A stretch of DNA of 64,000 nucleotides from Hypomesus transpacificus. Taxonomy: Eukaryota > Chordata > Actinopteri > Osmeriformes > Osmeridae. Of the stretch, positions 37,140-47,522 are shown piece after piece (position 1 is the stretch's first letter; the number at the start of each line of letters is the position of its first letter). The DNA is taken from the NCBI RefSeq assembly GCF_021917145.1, contig NC_061068.1:10734975-10798974 (forward strand), given 5' to 3'. Under the pieces are notes generated by a model. It worked only from the letters and a program-made list of their open reading frames with translations. It was not told where the DNA came from and did not search any database. The position numbers and the translations under genes are program-made.

Positions 37140-37705
37140 TCAGTAATTGGTCACATATTTTTTAAATGTAACAATTAATTGCAAAAAAAAACAGTACTAT
37201 ACATGTTTTCAAATGTTGAAGGGCAGTAAAGACACCATAAAGAACACTATGATGGTAAGAACCATCTTGAGGGGGTGCCGTCGTCGGGCAATTAGAGAAT
37301 TATCGTCGTCGAGAATTATCAGCACTGGCAGAGCAAATGTCACAAAAACGGTAATGAGACTCAGAAATAGAGTTGAGACATTGTCGTCTACACAGAAAGG
37401 TTCATCATCAAAGGCCTTTGCTTTACGGTAAATCAGTTAGGGAGTGCCCATAAAAAGTGAGGTTAACCAGATCACATCTGCTGACTGGCAGAGATGGCCC
37501 AGAAAGGGAGGGTCAGCACAAACACGAGGTCAGCTAGTGCCAGGTTGACCACAAATGTATCCACCAAAAGAAGAAAATAAAATACAGCATCTCTACATAG
37601 ATGTACGATGCAGGAAGGCTTTGGTTGGAACAATCCACATAGTCGCTGTAATCGTAGGTATCATTGTCAAATATGTAATTATCATAACTGTAGTATTTCA
37701 AGTCA
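37140..37705 (-). pseudogene. gpr25: gpr25 pseudogene (duplicate copy A)
   Basis: On the minus strand, blocks match the intact gpr25 at 41829-42938. 37205-37283 corresponds to about 42143-42223, 37305-37470 to about 42297-42465, 37471-37560 to about 42640-42729, and 37565-37660 to about 42793-42880. The C-terminal third is missing, as are about 170 bp spanning the third and fourth membrane helices and a block after the second. The start codon region is replaced by sequence running into a 33-base C run. No long frame remains, so it cannot encode a receptor. Confidence 0.88.
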
Positions 37706-37710
37706 TGAAG

Positions 37711-37743
<33 letters not shown>
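37711..37743. repeat. Run of 33 Cs
   Basis: A pure C tract lies where copy B has a shorter C run (about 43197-43209), followed in both by CGACACCCAC and CAGGCACACATG. It has expanded in copy A next to the deleted 5' end of the gpr25 pseudogene. Confidence 0.95.
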
Positions 37744-37744
<1 letters not shown>

Positions 37745-38074
37745 ACACCCACTCAGGCACACATGTTATATATACACTGTCAAATAGATTAAAAGAGTTT
37801 CAAATACGTCAGTCCGATACATTGTGTTAGACACTAAAACCCTAAAAGCTAGAACAAAAAAACATTTGATTTCTTAAATTATTGTATTTAGAAACAGTAA
37901 AAAGAGCACAATTGTCTTTATGTATATTTTAAAGTGTGTTTCAGGTTATGTCATGTATTCCCCAAAATTTTACTAAAGCATTCCAGTCAGGATTTGGGAA
38001 TCCATTGGCTCCTCCTCACACTCACTTTCTCCTCCCGTCGACACACATGAAGCAGAGTGCCTACCTCACATAAA

Positions 38075-39960
38075 ATGAAAGCTCTCCTCATCCTCGTCAC
38101 TTTGACCTGCCTAGGGAGTGCCCAACACCAAGCCTTAATGGATTACTTAGAGCGAAGGCTACTTGCCATCGAGGTAAGAGAGTGTTTTACCTTCTAGCCA
38201 ATAGTAGGGTTCCAGAGTACGTTGAAAATAAAGGTCTCTGGGGAGCTGGGGGACCACTGATGGAATGCAGATGTGGCAAATGTTCCCATTTACTTCAAAA
38301 AGTCGATTTTAATGCATTTTGTACTATTCGATTCCATTCTGCTCAGATAGAGGAATGGTTAGGATACTTTCTCAAAATAATTACTGACAATTACAATTTG
38401 GTGAGATAATTTATTTGATTATTTTGTTGCTGACTGGTGTGTAGCTTTTGACCGAACAGAAGGTGATTTTAAACTTCAGTTTCCATGTCTGCTTGAATAC
38501 CTTTACAAGTTTCCTCATTACTTATTGGTTTTTGCCATCCATCTCCAGTCATACCGAATGTATAAAACCTTCCAAAAATATAATATCATGACACTGATCA
38601 CGATTTAGGTGATTGTGGGCAAGAATAAGGAATATGCTAGTGAAGTCATATTTTATGTACAGCTCAATTTGGGACATTTCCTACAGATAAATTTCAGACC
38701 CCAAGCTTCCTCTTCTCCAAACAGGACCACATCTCCTTGTGGTCAGACGAACCGCTATGCCTCAGAGCTGAGGGAGTTCAAGCAACAGATGGTAGCTCAG
38801 CTGGAGGCCCTGGACAAGAACAAGGAAACCCTGCGGATAGACCTCGATAGCATGGGGACGCGTGTGGACCGTGTGCAACGTGAGATGGACTACCTGGAGA
38901 CCCAGAATGGGGCCTTGCCCTGCGTGGACGTGGATGACAAGCTGGTGGAGCAACAGGTGACTGTGGTAAAGGAAAAAAACAAGGCCAAATATGCCAAGCT
39001 TTCAGGTGAGCAATTGAGTCATTCCTAACAGTATATATACTGGGGTCAAGTTGATCCTGTCCCTATGACTTTCTAATCGAAACATTGTCATGAACAGTAT
39101 TGAGTACTTTCTGTCCAAGAAAACTGGCTAAATGTATAGGCTAGACAACATTGCAAAAAAATCGAGTAGCTGTTGTGGCGTGTAATTCATGAGTGTAATG
39201 AGGCATGCAATGTGTTAAACCTTTAGCTAGTATTAGTTTGTTAGTGGCATAGTTCCATTCTTGTCAACACTTTAATTGATTACAGATTTTCAAGTGACCT
39301 GGATTGGTTGTTTTACCACTATGTAATGAATTACACTTCAAAGTGAAGCACATTCTAAGGAATATAAAGGACTGTAACAATATGGATTGCCCCTTACTAT
39401 AACACATACCCTGTCTTTCCTAGACTGCAGGGACATGATCTCCAGTATCAAGGCTATGAAGATCTTGAAGAGGCTAGGTGGTCCAAAGGGCATGTGGACC
39501 ATGGGCAGTGGCTCAGGCAAGGTCTACATCTTCAATGGGATAAGACAGGGGCATTTCTAGGATCAGACCGTTAGGGGTGCTCAGCACCCAATGAGAATGT
39601 GACATGAATGCAGTGCCTTGCAAAAGTGCTAAACCCCCTTGCTAATAAAAATCCCTAATTTCACTGGATAACAATTTATACATTTATGTATTATTATACA
39701 AAATATTGAATGAATTAAAAAACTAAGGATGTCCCTTTCTTCATGAACTACCAGCATCAAATGATAAAAAACAATATATATATATATGTTTTATTATTGT
39801 TTTTAGGGATGCTGATATGAAATGTGTTTGAGCACCCCTAAAAGGGTCTAAAATCAGCACTGGAATAAGTGAAGACACCATCCATGAGTTTGCATCAGTG
39901 AGAAACTTTACTAGTTCTGAGGGTACAGCCCTGGCCAAATCCCTGAAGTGGCCCCCTGCC
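38075..39960 (+). pseudogene. olfml3: olfml3 fragment (duplicate copy A)
   Basis: Exon 1 (38075-38173) is intact and encodes the signal peptide. Exon 2 (38725-39005) is 281 bp against 286 in the working copy, a 5-bp loss near its start (TTGTGG-TCAGAC) that shifts the frame. Exon 3 starts at 39424 but lacks 6 bp, is interrupted by a hAT-type element (39545-39865), and ends at the duplication boundary near 39960. It therefore lacks most of the olfactomedin domain. It may still be transcribed from its copy of the promoter. It is not a functional gene by these signs. Confidence 0.9.
39545..39865. mobile_element. hAT-type element inserted in exon 3 of the olfml3 fragment
   Basis: It begins CAGGGGCATTTCTAGG and ends TCTAAAATCAGCACTG, with 8-bp flanks GGATAAGA and GAATAAGT; the uninterrupted copy B reads GGATAAGT at this place. 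It is about 321 bp, AT-rich and non-coding. It is absent from copy B, so it inserted after the duplication or was never in B. Confidence 0.85.
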
Positions 39961-40385
39961 TGTTGGCTAGACAGACTTAGTAGAGAAGTACATGACACAA
40001 ATTCACACAAAAAAAAAGTTTCGAATCAACATTTCTCAGTGCCACCCAGTCAAAGCTAGTCTTAAACCGGGGTTATGTGGTATTGAAGAGATGAAACCAC
40101 AGACAAACATCTGAGTTGAGCGAATGAAGTATGGCTAGGATTGCCACAATATTCACAGACCCTGTAGGTACAGTAACTGTCAGTTCCGCCAAGAGAACTC
40201 ATTGCAAAGTTGTCCATACATAGCCTATATTTATACCTGATTTTATACCACGTTGATCTTCACTGTAATACTCGATTTTCAATCTTACAGTGCATTGATT
40301 CAACGTGGTAATTATGGTCTCATAATATTAGTCATGGATGGGCAAGGTTGGTTTGGTGTGTTCCTAAAGCCTACCTCTTATATAC

Positions 40386-41828
40386 TAAGACAGTTTCACA
40401 ATGACAGTGAATGGGGAAAAAAGGAGATAACTGTGTCAACAGTTCATGAACAAAGTCATGAGAACGCTAGAATGCATCTGCTCCCATCACATCAGTCATC
40501 AAAAGGAAATGACTGGTGACTGTCACCTAAAGTGATGCATGGCAGTTACATGAAATGGTCAAGGTTCATGCCTTTTCTTTGATGTGGTGTGATTGACAGT
40601 GCAGATAATATTTCAAAATTGACTTTCTGCAGAGTATCAGTTGTGAGATGTTTTATTTATGAATGTATTCCTTTTAAGACAAGTCTTAAAGCTTTCTATT
40701 TAAGTAAATTCCCTGTTTGTGACCACTTGGCGATTAAACACTATTCTGATTCTGAAGAGAAATACTTGGTTCTTCCTGTTTAGGACCTCAGCTTATGTAG
40801 TAAATATAACTATCACTTTTGTTTTTTATGATATAACTATCACTTTATCCAAAACCTTTCAACAAAATATCTGTTGAATTAGTTGCATATTGTTAATTAA
40901 CCTGCAGGAATGGAAAGTTAAAGACAGGTGTACAGAATATTGTCAATACATGGCTTTATTTTAATACAAATCTCTAAGTAACACTAATGTCTAAAATGGA
41001 ACTTGGTCGACAACATGTTCCTAAAACTGGCATGTGCCCCAAGCTTGTCAGGCTGTTTTGAAACTAGTGATTCATAGCGCAATAGTAATCCAAAACCATG
41101 TGGGCACAAATGAATATTTGAACTTTCAGGTTATAGCTCTGCCTGAAAGATTCACATGTGAATATTCTGTCTAGTTAAGTTGTATTCTCTTTTCATGTAC
41201 ATGCTTAATCAATTGTACTGAAGCAATATCACCTGTAAAGAGTACACTGCAACCAAGCAATATTACAAGGAAGCAGGGAAAAGTACTTATTGGTGAGTGT
41301 CAAAATTAAGATAATTTGCCAAAAGAAAAATTCATGTTTTACAGAATTAAGGTATGTGAATTGTGTGTTGGATAGATAATTATTCCTCAAAATAATCATT
41401 TCTTACAATGGTATCCTGATTCCTATAATGTCTAGACTAAACGTATGAATGAATAAAATAATGTAATTTTTAAAATGTAATAAATTATTTTGTAAATTCA
41501 ACTTTTATCATATACACATAATAATAATACTGTCAACATAAAGTTACTCCCCATAAAAAAACACATTAACCAATTATCAATATTTTATACATCTCTAAAA
41601 AGGTATAGTTATTTAAAACATTTAAATTATACACTAATCATTATATACATAGGCCTACATTGAATTAAAGTCAGTAATTTGTCACATATTTTTTAAATGT
41701 AAATCCAATGCATATTGAACAATTAATTGCACAAAAAAACGATACTCTATATGTTTTAAAATATAAAAAATGGTACCTTAATTGTAAGCTTTAACCCTTT
41801 ATTAATTTGCTTTAAATTTGAAATTGGA
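40386..41828. other. Spacer of copy B and gpr25 3' flank
   Basis: 40386 to about 41655 has no match in copy A. From about 41660 the match to copy A resumes (GTCAGTAATTTGTCACATATT). A minus-strand AATAAA at 41798-41803 can serve gpr25. No gene seen. Confidence 0.5.
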
Positions 41829-42938
41829 TCAGAGTTTTCTATCAAGTGACTGAAGTCGAGTCCTCGAGGCACTTGTCCCGTAGCTTTCTGAGGTGAGATT
41901 GTTGGTCAGTGAATTTGATGAGTTATAGCCTTGATGCATTCCACGCCTTCTAATGCATATTAAGTACAGATTCTTTGCCTGCCGTTTGAAATGGTGGTCT
42001 AGGAAAAAGTAGATGGCAGGGTTTACACAGCTATTGAGGAAGGCAAGGCAGCTTGAGAGAACCAGTCCTTGATTCACTACTGACTGAGAACAGCTCAGAT
42101 CAGCTTTATCTTTAGCCAGATGAAAACATATGCTGATGGTCTTGAAAATGTTGAAGGGCAGCCAAGACACCATAAAGAACACTATGATGGTAAGAACCAT
42201 CTTGAGGGAGTGCCGTCGTCGGGCCTCAGCGCGGGGGTTACTTGAGGCAGCACAGGGCTGGCGCAGGCGGGCAACAACAGAGCCATAGCAGAAAAGAATT
42301 ATCAGCACTGGCAGAGCAAATGTCACAAACACTGTAGTGAGACTCAGGCCCAGAAACAGAATTGAGACATTGTCGTCTACACAGAAAGGTTCATCATCAA
42401 AGGTCTTTGCTTTACGGTAAATCAATGAGGGAGTGCCCATAACAAGTGAGGTCAACCAGATCACTGCACAAGTGATGTGTATGCAAACTTTGCTTCTGAG
42501 GAACCGTGAATCCATGAGTCTCACCACAGCCAGGTAGCGGTCCACACTCATGCAGGTCAGAAAGAATATGTTGGCGAAGCGGTTGACAGCAATGATGTAG
42601 CTGCTCAGCTTGCAGGATATGTCTCCAAAGTTCCAGTGACCGTGCTGACTGGCAGAGATGGCCCAGAAAGGGAGGGTCAGCACAAACACGAGGTCAGCTA
42701 GTGCCAGGTTGACCACGAATGTATCCACCAGCCGGCTGCCCGTCTTGCCCCTGCTGCCTATAACTAAAATCACAAAGAGGTTTCCCACAAAACCTATGAA
42801 GAAGAAAATAAAATACAGCATGGGCACATAGATGTACGATGCAGGAAGGCTTTGGTTGGAACAATCCACATCGTAATCATAAGTATCATTGTAATCATCA
42901 TCACTGTAGTCATTCAAGTCATCATTGTAATTTGCCAT
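41829..42938 (-). CDS. gpr25: gpr25, class A orphan/chemokine-like receptor (single exon)
   Basis: A single 369-codon exon. The N-terminus is short, acidic and tyrosine-rich (DYSDDDYNDTYDYD), a likely tyrosine-sulfation region as in chemokine receptors. Seven hydrophobic segments follow. Motifs: LVDTFVVNLALADL in TM2, TLPFWA, SVDRYLAVV (DRY) after TM3, VSWLPFN in TM6 and NSCVNPAIYFFLDHHFKR (NPxxY form) in TM7. Cysteines in SCKLSSY and the second extracellular loop (EPFCVDD) can form the usual disulfide. Best likeness is GPR25 (YVYIPALY, RLVDTFVLHLA, SVDRYLAVVKL in human), with GPR15 the nearest alternative. The INAVA-GPR25 adjacency in human supports the name. Mammalian GPR25 is expressed in lymphocytes and relates to CXCL17 signalling. 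The gene is head-to-head with olfml3, the start codons 614 bp apart. A ruined duplicate lies upstream. Confidence 0.9.
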   Translation of the reverse strand: MANYNDDLNDYSDDDYNDTYDYDVDCSNQSLPASYIYVPMLYFIFFFIGFVGNLFVILVIGSRGKTGSRLVDTFVVNLALADLVFVLTLPFWAISASQHGHWNFGDISCKLSSYIIAVNRFANIFFLTCMSVDRYLAVVRLMDSRFLRSKVCIHITCAVIWLTSLVMGTPSLIYRKAKTFDDEPFCVDDNVSILFLGLSLTTVFVTFALPVLIILFCYGSVVARLRQPCAASSNPRAEARRRHSLKMVLTIIVFFMVSWLPFNIFKTISICFHLAKDKADLSCSQSVVNQGLVLSSCLAFLNSCVNPAIYFFLDHHFKRQAKNLYLICIRRRGMHQGYNSSNSLTNNLTSESYGTSASRTRLQSLDRKL

Positions 42939-43552
42939 TCTCAGTTGAAAGATCTAAGAAGTGTTTCTCAGCTGACTTTTCTCTGAGTGAGACTGACTGA
43001 GAAACTCAACTCTTTTATTACTTTCCTCGTCAAGTCACGAGTACAAACCACAAACAAACACCCGTGTCCTGTTTTCTTCTCAACTTCCTCATCAAGACAG
43101 TTAAAAATTCACTAGTAGTGATTGTCACAGCTGAATTATAGTTTTGAAGATAATTAAAGGTGTATAAATATAATTACATTCAGAATCCCTCTTGTGCCCC
43201 CCCCCCCCCACGACACCCACACAGGCACACATGTTATATATACACTGACAAATTGATTAAAATCTTTTTTAAATATGTCTATCCGATACATTGTGTCACA
43301 CACTGAAACCCTGAAAACTAGAACCATTTTTTATTTTATTTCTTCAGTTATTGTATTTAGAAACAGCAAAAAGAATACAATTGTCTTTATGTATATTTTA
43401 AAGTGTGTTTCAGGCTATGTCATGTGTTTAAGCTCCTCCCCAAGATTTTACTAAAGCATTCCAGTCAGGATTTGGGAATCCATTGGCTCCTCCTCACACT
43501 CACTTTCTCCTCCCGTCGACACACATGAAGCAGAGTGACTACCTCACATAAA
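42939..43552. promoter_or_regulatory. Shared upstream region of gpr25 and olfml3
   Basis: These 613 bp separate the divergent start codons of gpr25 (minus) and olfml3 (plus). They hold a C run at about 43197-43209. The segment is retained in copy A to the olfml3 side of the C run (about 37744-38074) with few differences. It must contain both 5' UTRs and probably both promoters. Confidence 0.6.
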
Positions 43553-45728
43553 ATGAAAGCTCTCCTCATCCTCGTCACTTTGACCTGCCTAGGGAGTGCC
43601 CAACACCAAGCCTTAATGGATTACTTAGAGCGGAGGCTACTTGCCATCGAGGTAAGAGAGTGTTTTACCTTCTAGCCAATAGCAGGGTTCCAGAGTACGT
43701 TGAGAAGAAACGTCCCTAGGGAGCTGGGGGACCACTGATGGAATGCAGATGTGGCAAATGTTCCCATTTACTTCAAAAAGTCGATTTTTAATGCATTTTG
43801 TACTGTTCAATTCCATTCTGCTCAAATAGAGGAATGGGTTGGATACTTTCTCAAAATAATTACTGACTATTACAATTTGGTGCGATAATTTATTTGATTA
43901 TTTTGTTGCTGACTGGTGTGGAGCTTTTGACTGAACAGAAAGGGATTTGAACTTCAGTTTCCATGTCTGCCTGATACCTATCCAAGTTTCCTCGTTATTT
44001 ATAGTTTTTTGCCATCCATCTCCAGTCATACTGAACCTATAAAACCTTCCAAAAATATCATGACACTGATCACGGTTTGGTGATTGTGGGCAAGAATAAG
44101 GAATGATGTGCTATGCTATGAATATCCAAACAGGACCGCATCTCCTTGTGGCATGAGCAGACAAACCGCTATGCTTCAGAGCTGAGGGAGTTCAAGCAAC
44201 AGATGGTAGCTCAGCTGGAGGCCCTGGACAAGAACAAGGAAACCCTGCGGATAGACCTCGATAGCGTGGGGACGCGGGTGGACCGTGTGGAACGTGAGAT
44301 GGACTACCTGGAGACCCAGAATGGGGCCTTGCCCTGCGTGGACGTGGATGACAAGCTGGTGGAGCAACAGGTGACTGTGGTAAAGGAAAAAAACAAGGCC
44401 AAATATGCCAAGCTTTCAGGTGAGCAATTGAGTCATTCCTAACAGTATATATACTGGGGTCAAGTTGATCCTGTCCCTATGACTTTTCAATCGAAACATT
44501 GTCATGAACAGTATTGAGTACTTTCTGGTTGAGAAAACTGGCTAAATGTATAGGCTAGACAGAATTGCAAAAAGGTTGAGTAGCTATTGTGTCATGTCAT
44601 TCATGAGTGGAATGAGGCATGCAATGTGCTAAACCTTTAGCTAGCATTAGTTTGTTAGTGGCATAGTTCCATTCTTGTCGACATTTTCATTGATTAAAGA
44701 TTTTCAAGTGACCTGGATTGGTTGTTTTAGCACTATGTAATGAATTGGGCGAGGCACTTCACCCTATTTGCCTCGGGGGGAATGTCCCTGTACTTACTGT
44801 AAGTCGCTCTGGATCAGAGCGTCTGGTAAATGACTAAATGTAAATGTAAATTACACTTCAAAGTGAAGCACAATCTAAGGAATATAAAGGACTGTAACCA
44901 TATGGATGGCCCCTTACTATAACACATACCCTGTCTTTCCTAGACTGCAGGGACATGATCTCCAGTATCAAGGCTATGAAGATCTTGAAGAGGCTAGGTG
45001 GTCCAAAGGGCATGTGGACCAAAGACATGGGCAGTGGCTCAGGCAAGGTCTACATCTTCAATGGGATAAGTGGAGACACCATCCATGAGTTTGCATCAGT
45101 GAGAGACTTTACTAGTTCTGAGGGTACAGCCCTGGCCAAATCCCTGAAGCTGCCCTCTGCTTGGCGAGGAACTGGTCACACCATCTACAACAACTATGCA
45201 TACTTCATAAAGGAAGGTGAGGAACTCAGGGTGATCAAGTACGACCTACAGAACAACTCGGTGGCAGACAGTGCTGTGTTCCCCGTCAAGGACCACATCC
45301 CTGTGTACGGCCTTACCCCGGAGACAGTCATCGACCTGGCGGCGGACGAGGAGGGCCTGTGGGCCATCTACGCAACACGGGACAATGAGAGGTATATCTC
45401 TATGGCCAAGATGGACGCCAACACTCTGGACATTGAGCAGATGTGGGATACCCCGTGTCCACGCGAGAATGCAGAGGCAGCATTCATTATCTGCGGCACA
45501 GTGTACGTGGTCTACAACACTAAGTTGCCCAGTCGCTCTCGTGTCCAGTGTGTGTTTGATGTAAGCGATATGGTGACCAATGATGATGCGCCGCTCGTCT
45601 ACTTCCCCAAACGCTATGGCTCCCACTCCAGCCTTAAGTACAATCCCCTGGAACAGCTTGTCTATGCCTGGGACGATGGCTACCAGATCCTCTACAAGCT
45701 TGACATGAAGAAGAAACTGGAGGTATGA
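43553..45728 (+). CDS. olfml3: olfml3, secreted olfactomedin-like protein 3 (3 exons)
   Basis: Exons 43553-43651, 44134-44419 and 44944-45728 give 1170 bp, 389 residues (human 406). Residues 1-16 (MKALLILVTLTCLGSA) are a signal peptide. A coiled coil follows (ELREFKQQMVAQLEALDKNK, RVDRVEREMDYLETQN). The olfactomedin domain runs from DCRDMISSIKAMKILKRLG to the end, with DLAADEEGLWAIYATRD, WDTPCPRENAEAAFIICGT, YNPLEQLVYAWDDGYQILYK and the ending KKKLEV. OLFML3 is a secreted matrix protein; its frog homologue scaffolds chordin breakdown in BMP signalling. It is followed by syt6 as in human 1p13. A SINE sits in intron 2 (44747-44848). AATAAA at 46145-46150 fits a 3' UTR of about 430 bp. Confidence 0.97.
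44747..44848 (+). mobile_element. 5'-truncated tRNA-derived SINE in olfml3 intron 2
   Basis: It carries only the 3' part: GGCACTTCACC, CTTACTGTAAGTCGCTCTGGATCAGAGC and the tail AAATGACTAAATGTAAATGTAA. It splits the sequence GAATTACACTTC, which is uninterrupted in copy A (39330-39338), and leaves AATT on both sides. Plus orientation. Confidence 0.88.
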
Positions 45729-47522
45729 AGTGAAGAACACAACCTTGTGTTTTGAATTAAGCCTGAATGATTTTCTTACAAAAGACACATTTATATATTT
45801 TTAGATAGGCATGACCAGTGCATAGAGGGTACCTGGAGCAAAGTTTTAACATAGTTTACATGACTTTCATTTAATTCAGTAAGAATGCATATGGATGTAA
45901 TGCATCCTCTGTCAGAGAACCGTAACAATGTAATCTCACTGCTCAGCTGTTTCAAAAAGTTCTACTTGGTACAAAAGTCGTCTTGGAAAGGTACTTTTTG
46001 CTTTTATAAAATCCCCTTCATCTACAGACACAATCCTGAAAGTGAATGTGTGTTTTTAAAAGATTTATTTCTTTGCTGATTTTTCATTGGTTGTACCAGA
46101 TCATCTTGTACTCGTCACCTGTTTTGTATTATATGAGATTTTTAAATAAATGATAAGAATTTAGTTACCAGCAAAAGAGTGAGTTCAGTGTTTCAGTGAG
46201 CATGAATGACCAAACCTATCTGCAATAAAATGTCATGTAGACCTGGGATTAACTTTATTAAAACTTTTAAATACAAGGGATGTTTTGAAACGGTTGGCCC
46301 ATGTGACAAATAGAAATACAAAAGTGGAAAGTTATTTTAAATTACTTGGAAAAGTGTGGTCATTTTTTGAAACATTTTATCATACGAGGCCAATGAAGCA
46401 ACAGGCTCAAGCCAAGTCTCTCAACACATACATAAAATTTTCCTGGACAGGAAATTATTGACAAAATGTAAGAAAGAAAGTAAGAAAACAATAAAGAAGT
46501 GAGGCTTTGGTCCCTGTGAGCAAATTCAGGGGATCCTGTGGATTACATGGGATTCTACTTACACTGCTACAATGTAAAAGGGTGTCATATAGTTAAAGTC
46601 CTTACAACACAAGTGCACTGCCAAAATAAACAGTTTGTAAACACACCATAAACATAGCAAGCGTTGCTGTAGTCCATAGCATTTACACTTATGACATAGA
46701 AAGTAGATGATGGTAGAAGAAAAAGGTATTGTATATATAAACAATCAAGACTGAGACACAATAATACAATCTGACTTGTAATGGGATATGTTCCATTGTA
46801 ATAAATTAAAAGGAGATCTGGCAACTTGACAAATGTTTATCTGAACTTTTTAAATATGTGGTCAAAAGCATGTATGTCCTAATATCCAGTTTGAAGCTTT
46901 AGATATATAGATATCTCAAAACCCAAACATCAGGGCACACAAAGGCAACTTGATCTTAACAGCAGCTTGACTGGTAACTAGTTCAGCAATGCATGTTCAC
47001 GAAACTACTGTATTGGCTCAAACAATAGATCCATTTAACACATTTTAACAGACCCCCAGGTGACATACCTAAACAACATTTCAAAACTCAGTGACATAGA
47101 ATGATTCTTGTAGCAGACGTTTTCTATGAAGGGAGACATTATGTGTCTAATGTCCAGACTGAGACTGTAACTCCATAGAGGACTGATTAACCTATTCTGA
47201 GGCACAGATGACTTGTGGTTTAAAAACATTATTGGTTTCTGGTGACTCTTTCATGGGCTGGACAGGAGTCTTGGGGAGGGGCAGGAGCCTTGGCTGTCAA
47301 AACTTGCAGTGCGGGTTTTCCACTGTGGGGGAAGTTTCACAAGGACAGGTTAACATCACAGGTTGTTAAGATCCCACATGTTGTCCATTTTTAATGTTAC
47401 ATTCAGTCAATTGCAGTCAGAATTGTACAGATGTAAAGCAGTTCCAAAAACGCCAAAGTAATCAGATAAGTAATTTGATTTGTTAGTGTAATCAGATTTT
47501 TATCTGCAAAAATCTGAGGCGT
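45729..47522. other. olfml3 3' UTR and syt6 3' flank
   Basis: The left part is the olfml3 3' UTR up to the AATAAA at 46145. The rest is AT-rich. At about 47260-47325 a minus-strand acceptor (CCCCCACAG) is followed by an open frame, WKTRTASFDSQGSCP onward, which could be an alternative last exon of syt6. Confidence 0.45.

Larger units (their letters stand above)
36736..39960. repeat. Upstream copy (A) of a tandem segmental duplication
   Basis: Copy A runs from about 36736 to about 39960. Copy B starts at about 39961 and its matching part ends near 45160, in the third exon of olfml3. Both contain a shared leader (36745-37120 and 39970-40385), gpr25 and the 5' part of olfml3. B also has about 1.3 kb (40386-41655) with no match in A. 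Exons of A and B differ at a few percent of positions by eye. The end point inside olfml3 exon 3 means the A copy of olfml3 was incomplete from the start. Confidence 0.85.

Noticed and set aside
45246-45788. 180-codon minus-strand frame
   Set aside because: It is the antisense shadow of olfml3 exon 3.
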